Source of the DNA: Schizophyllum amplum
Taxonomy: Eukaryota; Basidiomycota; Agaricomycetes; Agaricales; Schizophyllaceae
Reading direction: 5' to 3'
DNA: 64,000 nt
Assembly: GCA_007026445.1 (NCBI GenBank)
Contig: VDMD01000046.1
Location: forward strand, 124,001-188,000
The notes below the pieces were generated by a model that searched no databases, had not been told where the DNA came from, and worked only from the letters and a program-made list of their open reading frames with translations. The position numbers and the translations under genes are program-made. Of the stretch, positions 48,101-60,231 are shown in pieces (within the stretch, counting starts at the first letter, position 1; each line of letters begins with the position of its first letter).

Positions 48101-49276
48101 ATGGCCACAACCTCCGAGGACGCTGACGGCACGAGGCCTGATTGGTACGTTCCATCGCATACCCTCGATGCCCGGCCTTAATTTCTGACTACAACTTGAC
48201 AGTCCGTCTACAGTGGCAAGCGCTAGCTTCGGTGGTAGGCCTACTCAGCCAGGAGGTACGCTGTCATGACGCTGAAGGTCACAGAACTAATGGAGATCAC
48301 CATGCCAAGTGAGGAAAGTACTCATACTGCACTCAGTCGAGATGTCGCCTCCTACGGCAACTCGTGAATAGGCTGACTGTTCTTCGAACACCCTTGTGAT
48401 AGGTCAGTAATACATCTGTCTCCCGTACTCCTCGCATGTTATTCGAACAACTCTCCTTGCCATCTTAATGTTTCTCATCATACAGTACTCGTCGAGCAAG
48501 CTCGCCGCTGAGTCTGCGTCAAGCTTAGCAGGCAGCGGGTGTCGTCGTCGCTCATGTCGGCCCGCGACTATTGCCAGCATCTGTTCATTGAAATCGACTG
48601 ATCAATACCTTTGCTATCGTTCATCCTAGCAGACAAAGCAACAACCTGCAACGATTGGCCCAAACAACAGTCCAGCAGCGTCATCTCGATAGACTCCTCC
48701 CCTCATATCGCGTCATACTGTCCGCCACCACTCGCACTGCCCCCGCCCGCAGGGCAAAGTCAACTCAACGTCGAGGTGAATCCGTTCAATGTGCGTGCTC
48801 TATTCTTCCCCGGGCCTATCGTCCTTCTCACCTCTTCATAGCACGCCACTTATAACCTGCTTACCGCCCCGCCTGTGGCCGTTCTCGCGTAATTATGTCC
48901 CCCGCTGGCGCGTCTGCCCCCATTGGCCTGTCGACGACGAGCGCTGGGTCTCATTCACTTCTCCGGCACTCACGCATCATCAAGGAGGACTTTTCTCGCC
49001 GTTGGGACCTCGTCACTGGTAGAGATTTCCCCGCAATAACGCGAATGGGCTGTCCCCGTGGCCTCCCCCGCCCCCTTACACCAAGCCTTGCGCACGCTAC
49101 CAAACAATGAACCCAACCACTGACGATATCTGGTCATGCCTATACCTCAGGAACAGGCGCATCGAGACGATGACGATCACCTAGACCACCTGAAAATGAA
49201 GCTCAAGCGATTCCTTCATATCTTCGCGCACATCCTCGTCGCAAATGGACGGCCTTCAGCAGCCCGGGGCCACTAG
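48101..49276 (+). CDS. Possible unrecognised multi-exon gene, low confidence
   Basis: No known family. A candidate start (MATTSEDADGTRPD, 48101-48144) has a good donor and an acceptor at 48202, joining to PSTVASASFGGRPTQPG and another donor at 48256. Further on are exon-like stretches: SVISIDSSPHIASYCPPP (48680-48740), HSRIIKEDFSRRWDLVT (48960-49020) and KMKLKRFLHIFAHILVANG ending at TAG 49274-49276. Intervening phases could not be resolved with certainty. It may be a fast-evolving gene, a decayed gene, or chance. Placed between divergent conserved genes where the DNA would otherwise be empty for 2.8 kb. Confidence 0.25.
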
Positions 49277-49984
49277 CGAAGATCTCGAGCTTGGCGCGCC
49301 GCGCAACGAGCGAACCATTTCCACCAAGATCGAACATTGATAGCAGTCAGCTAGCCGTCGATGTATGGCTGCCCGCGATATGTACAGCCAAACCGCGATC
49401 GCTTTCTCCGAGTCGACAGTAGTCGATGCTGCTCTGAGTTCATTGAAAGTATATCTGGACCCTGTAGAGGCTGCGATCATGGTCTCATCACATGGTCCTA
49501 ATTATTATGAGGGTACAGTCCGCGGCACGTCTCCGCTAGCGAGACAAGTCCATGATGATGAAGTCTGACCGACATATGTCGGCAAACGCGAAAATGACAG
49601 AAACAGAGAAGTTGAACATAAGTCACGACGTGTCACGAGGTTTCGGCAGCTCCCGCGCGGAATTTCGTGACTCACGCGAACACGTCATCTTATTCTTTCG
49701 GAGCAGCAAACGATAGCCACGGCAAGTCGTAACTGCCTCAGAACTGCTAGCGACCTGCCTATACGTAGCGTAGGAAGCAGCACAGTCAAGTTTCCTGCAT
49801 AGAAAAAAAACATGCGGGGTAATGACTGATCAAGCGCTCGGACGGGCATAATCAGCCTGCAGTTGCTTCCTGGCCCATCCCGCAGTCATCCTCCGCAGGC
49901 GCATATTGGCGTTGTACGGGTCCCAGATGTGGCGCATAGCTATGACATCGACACATAAAGTCATTTTTGTGGTCCCCTCGCAGC
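49277..49984. other. Non-coding flank, no gene seen
   Basis: About 700 nt upstream of the MFS gene stop. A run of eight A at 49802-49809 may lie near the transporter 3' end. Nothing else recognised. Confidence 0.35.
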
Positions 49985-51836
49985 CTAGCCCGTCTTCGCC
50001 TTGAGGTGGCGCCAAAGGGTGAAGTACAACACGGCGCCGAACCCAATAATGGCCACCTGCGAACAGTCAGCCTTCCAGCGCGATACCAACACATAGAAAG
50101 CACCAGCGCACCTGCACCGCCATAAAGTTCTTCATGCCCATACCCACACCCGCACCACCGAGCAGCGCCCCAGACACGCGCCCCGTATAGTTGCTGTACT
50201 GAATTGCCATCGACAGGCGCCCATTCCACTCCGGCGGGAATTGCTTCGACAACAGCGCAACCGTGCAAGTGCTCGCCAGGTTGAATCCTAGCGCGACAAG
50301 GAACCAGCACGCGAGGTAGGCGCCGAAGGACACGCGGTCGGTCACCAGCAGCCCGAGCGCAGTGAGCACGCCCGCGAGGCCGAGCACGGAGCCGGTGGCG
50401 AGGATGGTGCGGTCCTGGAATTTGCGCGAGAAGCGCGTGTTGAGGAGAAGGAAGGGCACGGTGGCGATACCGCCCAGCGCGATGAAGTTGCCGGCGGCGT
50501 AAGGCGAGTAGCCGAGGGCGTCGGCGGTGAAGATGGGGATGTTGGACTCCCAGGCGCCGAGGACGAGGAAGCAGGTCATGGACCCTGGTTAGGGGTTAGG
50601 GACCGAAAGGGAAAGCAGCAAAGAAGCAAGTGGCACGCACAGTACATCATGGTGATGATGACCCCCCACTGGCGCAGGCTGACCTTGACCTGAGGAGTCT
50701 GTTGTTGCTGTTGGTTTTTCATGACACGCAGCTCAAGAGCGGCTGGCGTGTCCTTGACATCGGTGAACTTGAAGTACGCGAAGATGGCGAATACGACCCA
50801 TGCGCCGGCCATAACCCACCCCGTAGCGGTGAAGCCATTCCAGACATTGTTGGCGTGCGCGTTGCGAGGACCTTCCACGCCGTCTTGGAAGCCGACAAAT
50901 CTGTGTAAATCGTCAGGACGTTTCGCTGGCACATATCGTGATCTACAAACTTGTATAGCAGACCACCAAGGAAAGGACCGGCGCTGAAGCCTATGCCTTG
51001 CCCAAGAACTAAATACGACCCGAGCGTGGTCCGGCGGCGGACACCCACAAGGCGTGAGTCTGTCACATATCGCTTGCAGTACCTGGACTATGTCAGCTTT
51101 CAGCTTTCCAGCTAATGTGGTGATGGTACGGACATGAACGCGATGAAGCCGATACCGCCAACGATACGACCAATGAGGATCAAGTAGAGGAAGTGGGTCG
51201 TATAAGCCAGGGCGTACAGAACGCAGCCAAGGGTACTGGCTGCATAAGCGATGAAAAACGGCATTCTGTATTTGCCTAGGAGTCAACGTCAATCAAGTCC
51301 TTGCAAAGGGACGTGTACAAGTGTAGGGGGGACATTGCTGAACAATACAGGGGGAGCGGAGAATATCAAAAGGTATACACACCTCCATCTCGACGCGTTA
51401 TGGGGATGAGTACCAGCGCAGATGCAGCGGTAGGTATACCGATGACCAGGCCAGAGAACAAGGCCGAGCCCCCCAAGTACCCTGCATACTCGGACGCGGA
51501 GGATACAATGATGAAGAAACTCAGCTGTCACGAAGAGCAGGGTCAATAGTCTGAGCTACCAGACAAACGTCGCGTACGCACCTGGAACATCGCGTTCCCC
51601 CCAATGACTACCGCGAGTGACCACAGATCGGGTATGCGCAACTCGTCCGCTACATCCGCTTGGGCGACCTCGGTCTCCTCCTGCACGCTCTCCGGGTCTG
51701 AGACGGGCGAGGAACTACTGGGGGCGACCTCTTTCGCCATGGACTCCCTCGAGAGCCGCGCGAGGGTGGCGTGCGACCAGGGGCCCTTGCCGCTCACCAG
51801 GTCGAACACCGTCGGGATGACATTAGTGGACGCCAT
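49985..51836 (-). CDS. Major facilitator superfamily transporter
   Basis: Integral membrane carrier with about 12 predicted transmembrane segments; substrate unknown. Exons 51836-51582, 51524-51383, 51275-51134, 51082-50951, 50900-50641, 50584-50112 and 50056-49985, about 490 residues. Hydrophobic stretches include LWSLAVVIGGNAMFQLSFFI, ALFSGLVIGIPTAASALVLI, FLYLILIGRIVGGIGFIAFM and MTCFLVLGAWESNIPIFTA. RRRTTLGSYLVLGQGIGFSAGP is a typical MFS loop region. An acidic cytosolic N-terminus (VQEETEVAQADVADE) precedes segment 1. The layout resembles MFSD8/CLN7-like or fungal SPX-related carriers more than sugar porters, which is a resemblance only. Ends with HLKAKTG. Confidence 0.88.
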
Positions 51837-52197
51837 GCTGCCTCGCGAGAATGAGGGAGGAAGCAAAGATGGTGAAACATTTTCGTTTTCGTACGCTATC
51901 AGCGGAGGGCAGGCGGACGCGGAGAACGGCTAACGACGGACGCGCATGGTCGCGTAGTCGCCATCTTCCCACGCTTCAACTTAGATAACGGACTTGACTT
52001 GAACCAAGTTGAACGTCCGACTTGCCACAGCATATCTACTAGGCAGTGAGCAACCTCTCATAGATATTCGTTGCTTCGTAGGAACCGGTTGTATCGACCG
52101 ATCTGACCCAATTTGCTGGTATCGATTCAAGGCAAGTGAGAAGTTAGGAAGCCGCGCGCCAAACGTTGCCGTAACACAGACTGACTGCGAAATCAGC
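51837..52197. promoter_or_regulatory. Divergent promoter region, MFS / MYND-3
   Basis: 361 nt between divergent start codons. No element recognised. Confidence 0.4.
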
Positions 52198-54088
52198 ATG
52201 GCCAGTCGACGCGGCGCTACTTGGACTATGCAAAGACAGCTGCGAGTATTGCAGAAATCAGTCGACACAGCACCGAATAATCCTGACGTCGTCGCTCGCC
52301 TCGATAAATTTCTCCACTCCAGCATCTGCAAGGAGGTTCTGCAGGAGATTCGGCCTTCGAATATGGCGACATATCGTACACCGCTCTCAACCAATATCGA
52401 AGATCAGGTTCCCGCCTTGCGGGGGGCTAATATTTTCTGGGAGCTGATTGGCATGAGCAACGTCGACAAAATCCCCTCCACCTATCTCCCCGAGTACATT
52501 AAGCAGATGTGGGCCTCCCTTCACCCTTGGGTCGCCTTCCTTCACCCCTCGGCGGAGAACGTGGTCGGCGACGCTATCTCCGCATCCATGGGCTTCGTCA
52601 CCACCGTCTGCAATGCTGTCTGCACCTCATTCCTGGCGCCGACAATCCTGAAGGACAGTTCTCTGATGATACTTCTCTTCGACGTATGGCGCTTCTACAC
52701 CGTGTATTTAAGCCTTGAAGACTCGTACAACATCCGTGTCGAGGCGCAGTACGGCATGTCCTTTGACTACCTCCTCGAATTGGACAAGGATACCCTCCTC
52801 CGCAACCTTCTCGCCACATTCGCCGGAGACAAGCGAGCGCTCGTCAAACTCCTGACCCGAAGAGCATACGACTATATTCGTAGACACCGCTTCAGCATAA
52901 AATACGGCCGACCGGACGATAGCAGCGTGGAGTGTCTCAGCGTCGTACACTCCCATTCTCGGCTCATCCGCGCGCTGGTGCTCAACCCCGACTCGCGACC
53001 GTCGTATCCGAAGGGAGTTACGAGCAAGTGGTTGCACATCTTCGACACCGTCCGCGCAGTCGCCAGAGATATTCACCCAGGAGTCCAGGGCTTGCCGCCG
53101 TCTCTCGACGTATCGTGCGCCGCTATCTCCTCGTTATGGACCTGCCTCGACGGTGAACGGCATCTCATTCTATGCCTCAGGAGACAATTCGTCGAGGGAC
53201 TGGTCGCTGCCTCTATGAATCTGCCCATGGATATAAACGTCGTCGACGAAACTCTCGGATGTATCGAGCGTGGCCTTATACATCGTTCCGCGGCTTCAGC
53301 TGTGTCAGTCCGCGTGCACGAGCATCCGGGTCTGCCGCCAACTGTCCGGGAGCGTCTGGAGAATCTCTCAAAGAACCATGCCGTTGCCCGCTTTGCGCGA
53401 GCGCTGGAGGCCAGACTCATGCGCGTTTGTTCAAACCAGATGGTGAGCTTTTCACCGCCACAAATGGTCGCAACATGTTGACGTAGACATTTCGCAGTGC
53501 GCCCAACAAGCTCTGAGTGGCGACCTACGACGATGTCCCTGCGGATTCGCCTTTTATTGTTCTCGCAGCTGCCAAAAAGCCGACTGGCGCGCACGGCATT
53601 GCCAAATATGTGATGCTCATTCAGGCTGTAGGCGCATACTTATCATCCTTCCTTGCGCACGAAAACTGATGATGAGATCACCAGCTGAAACGGACATCCC
53701 GCCCCGTATCCGGAGCTACCTCTTTGCCCTCAGCCTCGTTCTTCCCATCGTCCAATCCGATGGCGGAGCTCTGGCACGTGCGCGCATGGTGAACACAGAA
53801 GGCGATACAGTTCTTTCGATTGACGTCCGAAAACATGGCCCTACGCGTTCCAGCATGATCGTGAAAGCTAGGCAGTCAAGCGCTGACAGTGAGAGGCAGT
53901 TGTTTATCGTCTTATACCTTCGTTATGCAGGCTACGAGCGTGAGCTGGAAATGCCCGGGCTGTCGCTAGCAGGGTCAGAGAATGTTAGTCGCTCTAGCTT
54001 CGCCCGGTTGACATCTACGGACAAGCAGTGGTGGGATCGTGGCGGCCACTACGTGCCGAGAGGAGATGTAGAGGGTGCTTCGACGTAG
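52198..54088 (+). CDS. MYND-finger protein 3
   Basis: Exons 52198-53442, 53498-53627 and 53685-54088 give about 590 residues. The N-terminal region is helical, with segments LPEYIKQMWASLHPWVAFLHP and WLHIFDTVRAVARDI. The MYND finger is C-x4-C (CSNQMC, split by intron 1), RRCPCGFAFYCSRSCQKADW, then RARHCQIC. The donor at 53628 (GTAGGC) was chosen over GTGATG at 53610 because it keeps the last zinc-binding Cys. The C-terminal part ends with DKQWWDRGGHYVPRGD, shared with MYND-4. Only one ATG, 52198, precedes the conserved region. Paired head to tail with MYND-4, 453 nt downstream. Confidence 0.85.
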
Positions 54089-54541
54089 GTAGACGTGTTG
54101 CATGTACAGCACCATTGTATGTCAGTACTTCCGAGTGGACCCACATTGTCCCCCTCATTCGCTCTGTTAGTGGCTTTGCTCGCTACTGAACAGTATAAGT
54201 ACCTACAACTTCCAGTTGCCACCACGCGCAAAACGAACTTGAGCCACGTGACATTCCCACGCGTCGACAATGAATCAGTGATCGAGTCGGACGGCGTTCT
54301 GCTTGAACCTCCACAGCCAACGAAGCTCCCCCTTCTTATCATCATCCGAGAGGAGCCTGAAGGCTTTACCACGCACTCTCTACTACCTATTGCTACCAAG
54401 TCCAGGGTCGCGGTCACCACAACGCGCGTTCAGTAACCTGCCCCTATTCTCGCCATCTCGCGCCACCGCCGTTACGGCCCGTCCTGTGAGTATCGACTTC
54501 GCGTCTCGCCCATGTAGAGTCTCATCGCCACTACTTCAAGC
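54089..54541. promoter_or_regulatory. Spacer between MYND-3 and MYND-4
   Basis: 453 nt holding the MYND-4 promoter; includes a CACGTG palindrome at about 54246. No gene seen. Confidence 0.4.
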
Positions 54542-56554
54542 ATGCCTCAGCGTCAGACGTCTGCGCATATCGCACGCGAACGAGCTGCAGCTCTGCGGGT
54601 GTCTCTGAACAATCTCGCACTCAACAAGTCAGAATGCCAGGCTCAATTGGACGACCTCATCCGATCCAGGGTCTGCACAAGAGCTCTTGCAGAAGTCGAT
54701 CCTTCCATGATCCCTTCGCAACCGGTCCCTATATCCGATTGGCAATGCACCTCTATTCCTAGCGCCGTGGACCTCTTTCGCATCCTTGCATTTCTGAATG
54801 ACGACGTCCCATCCCGTCTCGCACGCAAATACATCGGAAAACTGTGGAAGAGCCTTCGGCCGTGGTTCGACTTCTTCCATCCCGCGGCCGGCAACGTCAC
54901 CGGCCAAGCCAAATCATCGGCAGCGGAACACATCGCCCTCTGCTGCATGGCTGCGTACACCTCACAATCATTTGCATCGGCTGTCCTTCAGGACGGCATA
55001 CTGCTCACCTTGGTCGTCGAACTATGGCGTTCGCACACCTTGCACTCTTCAGAAGCGCACAATTGGAGTACCGAAATGTTATTCCAAGGGGTGTTTCAAT
55101 CGCTGCTCCGTCACAACGTCAAGGACACGCTCTTCCGCGAAATGCTTGTCACCACTGGAGGAGACTACAAAAACCTCTTTGGTCTGATCACCCGAAGAGC
55201 TATCACCTGTGTCGATAGCTGGCGCTTGTCGGACAGGCGCTCGGCCCGTTGGAAAGTTCATCATCTCTTCCTCATCAGTTACCACGCTGTGCTGATACGA
55301 GAGCTATTGCTCTGGGAGTTTACATTCAGACTCGAGCGACACCTCCCTGTCTGGATGACACACAAATGGCTACATGTCCTTCATACTGTCCACCGCGCTC
55401 ACATAGGGCCACATCAGGGAGAATCGGTGGATATCCACTCACTAGTCTTTACAATCTTCGCCATCCCTGCACTGTGGCCATTACAAAACGGCGCCCACCA
55501 CTTTGCTATCTGCGTGAAGAAGGGCTTTATCCAGCAACTTCTCGACATCGCTCGCGACATACCACATGCGAATTTGAATCTCCTCATTGGTGACGTTCTA
55601 GAACAAGTGGAACATGGTTTGAGATTCTCGTCGGTCACCTGGCCCATTCATGCCGACCTACAAAAGCTCGAGGGATTACCGGACCATCTGCAGCATCGCC
55701 TGCCGCTTGTGGAGGCAGCTTCTGAAGCAGCAATATGGGCTCAGGCACTGCGTATCAGGCTGATGAGAGTCTGTGCCAGTCGCGAGGTACGTGCGCGACA
55801 GTAAGGAAATCCTGACTTGTGGCTTACACCCCGTCCAGTGCGTCCAGCTATTGCACAGCGGTTCGTTACGCCGATGCTCCTGCGGCATCAACTTCTACTG
55901 CTCCAGAAGCTGTCAGAAGACCGATTGGCGCGCTCGCCATCGCAAAGAATGCATGAAAGACGTCTGGGATGGTATGTCTTCCTTTCGGGCCTGCGCTCAG
56001 TCGATCGATTGGCTCATTCGCTCCTTCCAGATGAACTTGATCCTCGAACGCGGCTTCTCAGATTTACTCAAGCGTTGGTCAACCTCGTGCTCAGCTACGA
56101 AATTTATGTCTATGCGTCGGAGGATTCTTCAGCAGGCGATGCTGCAGTCAACCGCGATTTGGCACCTGAAGAGAGCAGCGCACGACTCACTCTCGATCTC
56201 GGAGTGTCTAGCGACAACGCTGAGCCCGATTATCGCCCGGACCATATCAAGGACCTCGTCGACTTCCCACAGCGGTATGTGCGTCTGGCGCAGTACTTCA
56301 GCTTGTCGTTGTTGGGATTGTCCAAAGCCACTATCAAAGACTTCGGCCGGCTAGACTCTCCCGAAGAGCAGTGGTGGGATCGCGGTGGGCACTTCCTTCC
56401 ATCAGCTGAGGTTGAGGCGGACGCGGAAGTGCACGAAGTTCTCGACACGGATGATGGTCAAGCACGCCGGATCCGTTCTTTCGACCTTACTATCGACTCC
56501 GACCGAGCACTTCCGTCGGATCGGGTGGACACGTCAATAGAATCATCGCTATAG
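54542..56554 (+). CDS. MYND-finger protein 4
   Basis: Tandem relative of MYND-3. Exons 54542-55786, 55839-55971 and 56031-56554 give about 633 residues. Shared landmarks: LWKSLRPWFDFFHPAAGNV against LHPWVAFLHPSAENV, KWLHVLHTVHRAHI, and EEQWWDRGGHFLPSAE near the end. The finger is RRCSCGINFYCSRSCQKTDWRARH followed by RKEC. Its first cysteine pair differs from the other copies: after MRVCASRE comes CVQLLHSG, so C-x4-C is kept only across the intron. The C-terminal tail is longer and acidic (about 60 extra residues rich in Asp/Glu). Function unknown. Confidence 0.85.
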
Positions 56555-57082
56555 TTGGGGCGCAGGTAAACGAGGTCGCTGGACATATTGACTCTAAAAT
56601 GTAGCGGACCCATGTCCTCAGCTCATATAACTTACGACCCCGAGGCTCCGGAAGCGTGCGCGCTACCGTCTCAGTAGGTAGGCCTCGGCCCCTACATATT
56701 TACCAAAACGTCGACGCACACATATACTCTCATTACTGATGAGCAAAGGGCATTGGGCATTGAGTTCACCGCCGCCTGCATATGTACTTACAATATTTAC
56801 AATGCGTTGCCGCTCCTGATGTAAATCCATAAACATAGTGTATGTAATTCGATAATCCCAGGGCCATGCAAAGAGTTAAAGAGGTCGCGCGAAGAGGAAA
56901 GACCATGAGAGGAACCATGTGCATGCATGAAAGGAGGTAATAACCTGCACCGAACTGAGTAGAGACCGACATACCACCGCCACCTGACTCCTACTCGACC
57001 GCCGGCCACATCTTCCCTCGACCGCCACATCCCCCCCGGGCGACCTCACTTACCCACCACCATCCCACTTTCCCTGCCCACC
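56555..57082. other. Convergent 3' flanks, no gene seen
   Basis: About 530 nt between MYND-4 and zinc-finger factor 2. Pyrimidine-rich near the factor 2 stop. Confidence 0.4.
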
Positions 57083-59203
57083 TCACTTCCCCGTCACGGC
57101 CTCCGGTAACGGCTGCTGCTGCATCCTCCCCAAATGCTCAAATATCTCCCGCAACGCATGCGCCGGGTCCAACGTGTCCTGATCCAGCGCGTTCGGGTCC
57201 AGCGTGTTCGAATTCAGCGCATTCGGATTCGAGTCCAGCGCATTCGAGTTCAGCGCATTCGGGTCCAAGCCACCTGAGGCATCCGTCGAATGCGACTGCT
57301 GGTCTCCCTCGAGCGCGTGCAACTGCTGGTCTCCCTCGAGCGCGTGCTCGCCGTGCTGACCGTCCATCACCCCATGCTGACCGTCCATCACCCCATGCTG
57401 ACCGCCCATCGCCCCATGCTGCCCAGCCATCGCCCCCTCCAGCGCGTGCACCATCTCCACCAACGCCTCGCGGTCGTAATGCCCGACGTCCGTAAGGTCG
57501 TGTCCAACGTCCGTCAGATCGACGACCTCGTGCGGGGTGTCTGGGTAGGGGTGCGGGGTATCTGGATATGGGTGCGATGTGTCCATGTGCGGGTGCGATG
57601 GGTCGATGTGCGGGTGCGATGTGTCCATGTGCGGGTGCGATGGGTCGATGTGCGATGCGAGCGATGAGTCGATGTGCGATGTGTGCAAGGTGTCTGTCTG
57701 CCGCTGAGATGCATTCGACGGCGGCCGCGTGTCGTCGGTGCTGGGGCTGAAGTGCTCCCCTGGGCTGAAGTGATGTTGCGCGCTGGGAGGGGATGTATCC
57801 GTCGTCGCTGGTGAGTTATCTTGCGGCACCTGCTGCGACGACGACACCTGTTGCTGCGTCGACACCTGCTGCGAGGCTGACGCCGCCGACGAAGGCTCAA
57901 GCGGGGACGGGGGGATTTCGGTACGGAGGGAGGAGATCGCCATATTCGTTGCGATGGGGAGTTCAGTGGCGCCCGTAGTATACGACGGGCCTGAGGTATA
58001 TGGCGCTCCGGGAGTGTAGGGTACACCCGAGGTATACGGTGCGCCCGAGGTATAGGGTGCGCCTGAGGTATAGGAAGCGCCAGGCGGATACGGGACACCA
58101 GGCGTATAGGGTGCGGTGGACGGATACGACCCGGGAGGCGCGTAAGAGGCGTACGTGGAGACGATCTCGCCATAGGGTTGCGTGAACGAGCCGCGCTGGG
58201 TCTGCGTGTAGTGGAAGAACGCGTGCGTTTGCTGAGTCGGGGTGGGATCGTAGGCGGGGACGCGGAGGATGGGTGCTGCAGATTTGTTGAAAGGAGGTGC
58301 GGACAAGGTGGAGGACGCGCCGGCGGAGGAGCCGTCCTCTTGGCCCTTATCCTTGGGCGCAGACATGTCCTTGTGGACTTTGAGATGTTGAAGGAGGTTG
58401 TCGTGGCGGTTGAACATCTTGCTGCAGGATGGGTAGGTGCATTGAAAGGCTACAATGATGATCAGTATGAAGAGTAAGCACAATAGGCGGGAGACGCACG
58501 TTTCTCGTGAGTGTGGATGGAGCGTATGTGCCGCTTGAGGTGTTCCCCGCGGTTGAAGGCTTTGCCGCAGCCATCGACCTTGCAGATGTATCCTCGTACG
58601 TCTGGGGCGTCCGCGGGCTCTTCGCCTTCGACGGGCTTCGTGGGCACCCTGCGGCCGCGGCTTTTCTTTGTGAGGTTGGGGACTGGGACAGGTAGCGTGG
58701 CGCGTGCCCTTGGGCCAAGCAGTGCAGCGTAGTCTTGGATTTGGGTGCCAGGCTCGGCGTTTAGGAATGCGATGGGTGGAATCGGTAGTGAGGGGTCATA
58801 GGAAGCGAGCTTGTCGGAGTGTTCTGGGTGCGTGGAGTGGGTGATTCCGGCGGAGGGGGCGTCTTGGTCTTCATGATTTCTTGCTGAACCGTTGGCATCA
58901 TTGTTCCCCTTCTGCGTTCTCGCGCGTTTGCGCGGTGGTGGCTTCTTGATGTCTTGCACTTCCTCGTCGCGGGTTCGCCTTCGCGATATGTGCCCCGTCT
59001 GCGATCGGGTTAAAGGCCGATAGGCAGAATGCGAGCCCTCTGCGGTCGATTCATCTGATTGAGCAGCTGTGGCAGTGGTTTGCGCCTACCCAATGTCAGC
59101 TTAACGATAGACCTAGCACGAGCGCATCACGCACCTCAGGTCGAAGTTCATGATCATGGCGGACAAGCGCGGGGTCGATGTTCGCGTCAAAAGTCGCGTC
59201 CAT
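57083..59203 (-). CDS. C2H2 zinc-finger transcription factor 2
   Basis: Paralogue of the factor at 3.7-5.6 kb. Exons 59203-59135, 59085-58500 and 58449-57083, about 673 residues. A basic region KKPPPRKRARTQK is followed by LPVPVPNLTKKSRGRRVPT, almost the same as factor 1. Finger 1 (CKVDGCGKAFNRGEHLKRH) and finger 2 (CTYPSCSKMFNRHDNLLQH) follow, joined by HTHEKPFQC split by a phase-1 intron exactly as in factor 1. The large C-terminal exon is low complexity: PYTSGA/PYTPGV repeats (about 57960-58110), DTSHPHIDPSHPH repeats (57540-57650), GQHGVMDGQHG repeats and LNSNALDSNPNAL repeats. These tandem units imply slippage-driven length change in a transactivation-like tail. Confidence 0.88.
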
Positions 59204-59638
59204 AGCCACGCCTTCGGGCTAGGGGCTACACAGGGGTGTCGGTTATTTCCGCGGTAGAGGTGGCATGATGGCGAGATTCACCAATGCAGCCGCGTTCACC
59301 GTTACAAGTCTATGTTCTCGTGCTATTGCACACTGTCGCGGACTCTGCAAAGAGCGTCGACGCTGAGGACAACAAGTGGACGCCGTTGACCCCTAAAATC
59401 GCGTCGAGGCGAGATAATGGTATCTCTTTCCCACGGTCCTGCTCACGGCCCGAGCTACCGATGTTGAACTTGTTCGTGATTAAAGTTCAACGTTATTCGA
59501 CTCGGGGTAATCGATTATGGGTGAGGATGTACTGCTTACACATGTAACCGTACAAGCCATATATTTGACTTCTTGTATCCTCATACCCGCAGATGAAGTG
59601 CACATCCTACCGATTCAGGATAAGAAACGTTACAACAT
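59204..59638. promoter_or_regulatory. Promoter region of zinc-finger factor 2
   Basis: About 435 nt between the factor 2 start and the tRNA-Gln gene. No element recognised. Confidence 0.35.
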
Positions 59639-59722
59639 GGCTCTGTAGTGTAGCGGTTATCACCCGGGATTCTGACGACTTGTCATCTTCCCGTGACCCA
59701 GGTTCGATCCCTGGCAGGGCCT
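59639..59722 (+). tRNA. tRNA-Gln (CTG anticodon) with 12-nt intron
   Basis: Acceptor arms GGCTCTG and CAGGGCC pair with one G-U. A box TAGTGTAGCGGTTATCA and B box GGTTCGATCCC are present. The anticodon stem CGGGA/TCCCG is interrupted after position 37 by a 12-nt insert (59676-59687); removing it leaves the 7-nt loop TTCTGAT with anticodon CTG at 59672-59674. Intron place agrees with the usual nuclear tRNA intron site. Confidence 0.9.
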
Positions 59723-60231
59723 GTAGTCCACATCTCGTGCTTTTTGCTTGCATTGCATTACAATCTACCTTTTTATTGTAGCCCACGAGCCGTCCCCGGT
59801 ACTGGCGTCGTCAGCCGCCCAGTAGTAAGTAGACCGACAGAGAAATCACGACAAGGTGGTAATCAAGCACGCATCGCGATATACCTCACCAGGTGCATTT
59901 TCCCGCCTTTTTCCTGGCCCAGCACTGGTAGTCAGCGATCCGATCGGAAAGTCGCCCGGTATGCAGCGGTGACTGCCTACGCCAACATTCTATAGAGTCC
60001 CGCTCCCATTTATTTTCCTTCGCTCAAACACAAACACGATCGCACCGGCAATGTCGACCGTGAGTGCCAGCAGGCCGATGAGCATGCGGAGAGGGCTCGA
60101 ATGCAACGATACCTTTGTAGGCCGACATTGACTGATAATTCAGGCGGAAAGTGTAGTTGATGACGAGCGTCCCTGCCGCATCGCTACTGATATTCTTGAC
60201 AAAACAATGCCCAGTGAGAAAACATGCCAGC
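59723..60231. other. Flank with F-box A 3' homology
   Basis: No gene. The part near 60140-60231 (minus strand) matches the 3' flank of F-box A at 35952-36010, including CACTGGGCATTGTTTTGT, so the duplication extends past the stop codon. A short run near 60000-60060 resembles 61620-61680. Confidence 0.6.
59741..59745 (+). terminator. RNA polymerase III terminator of tRNA-Gln
   Basis: Five T, 19 nt downstream of the tRNA 3' end. Confidence 0.65.

Noticed and set aside
53610..53684. Alternative donor GTGATG in MYND-3
   Set aside because: It would remove the last zinc-binding cysteine; the donor at 53628 keeps it and has the same phase.
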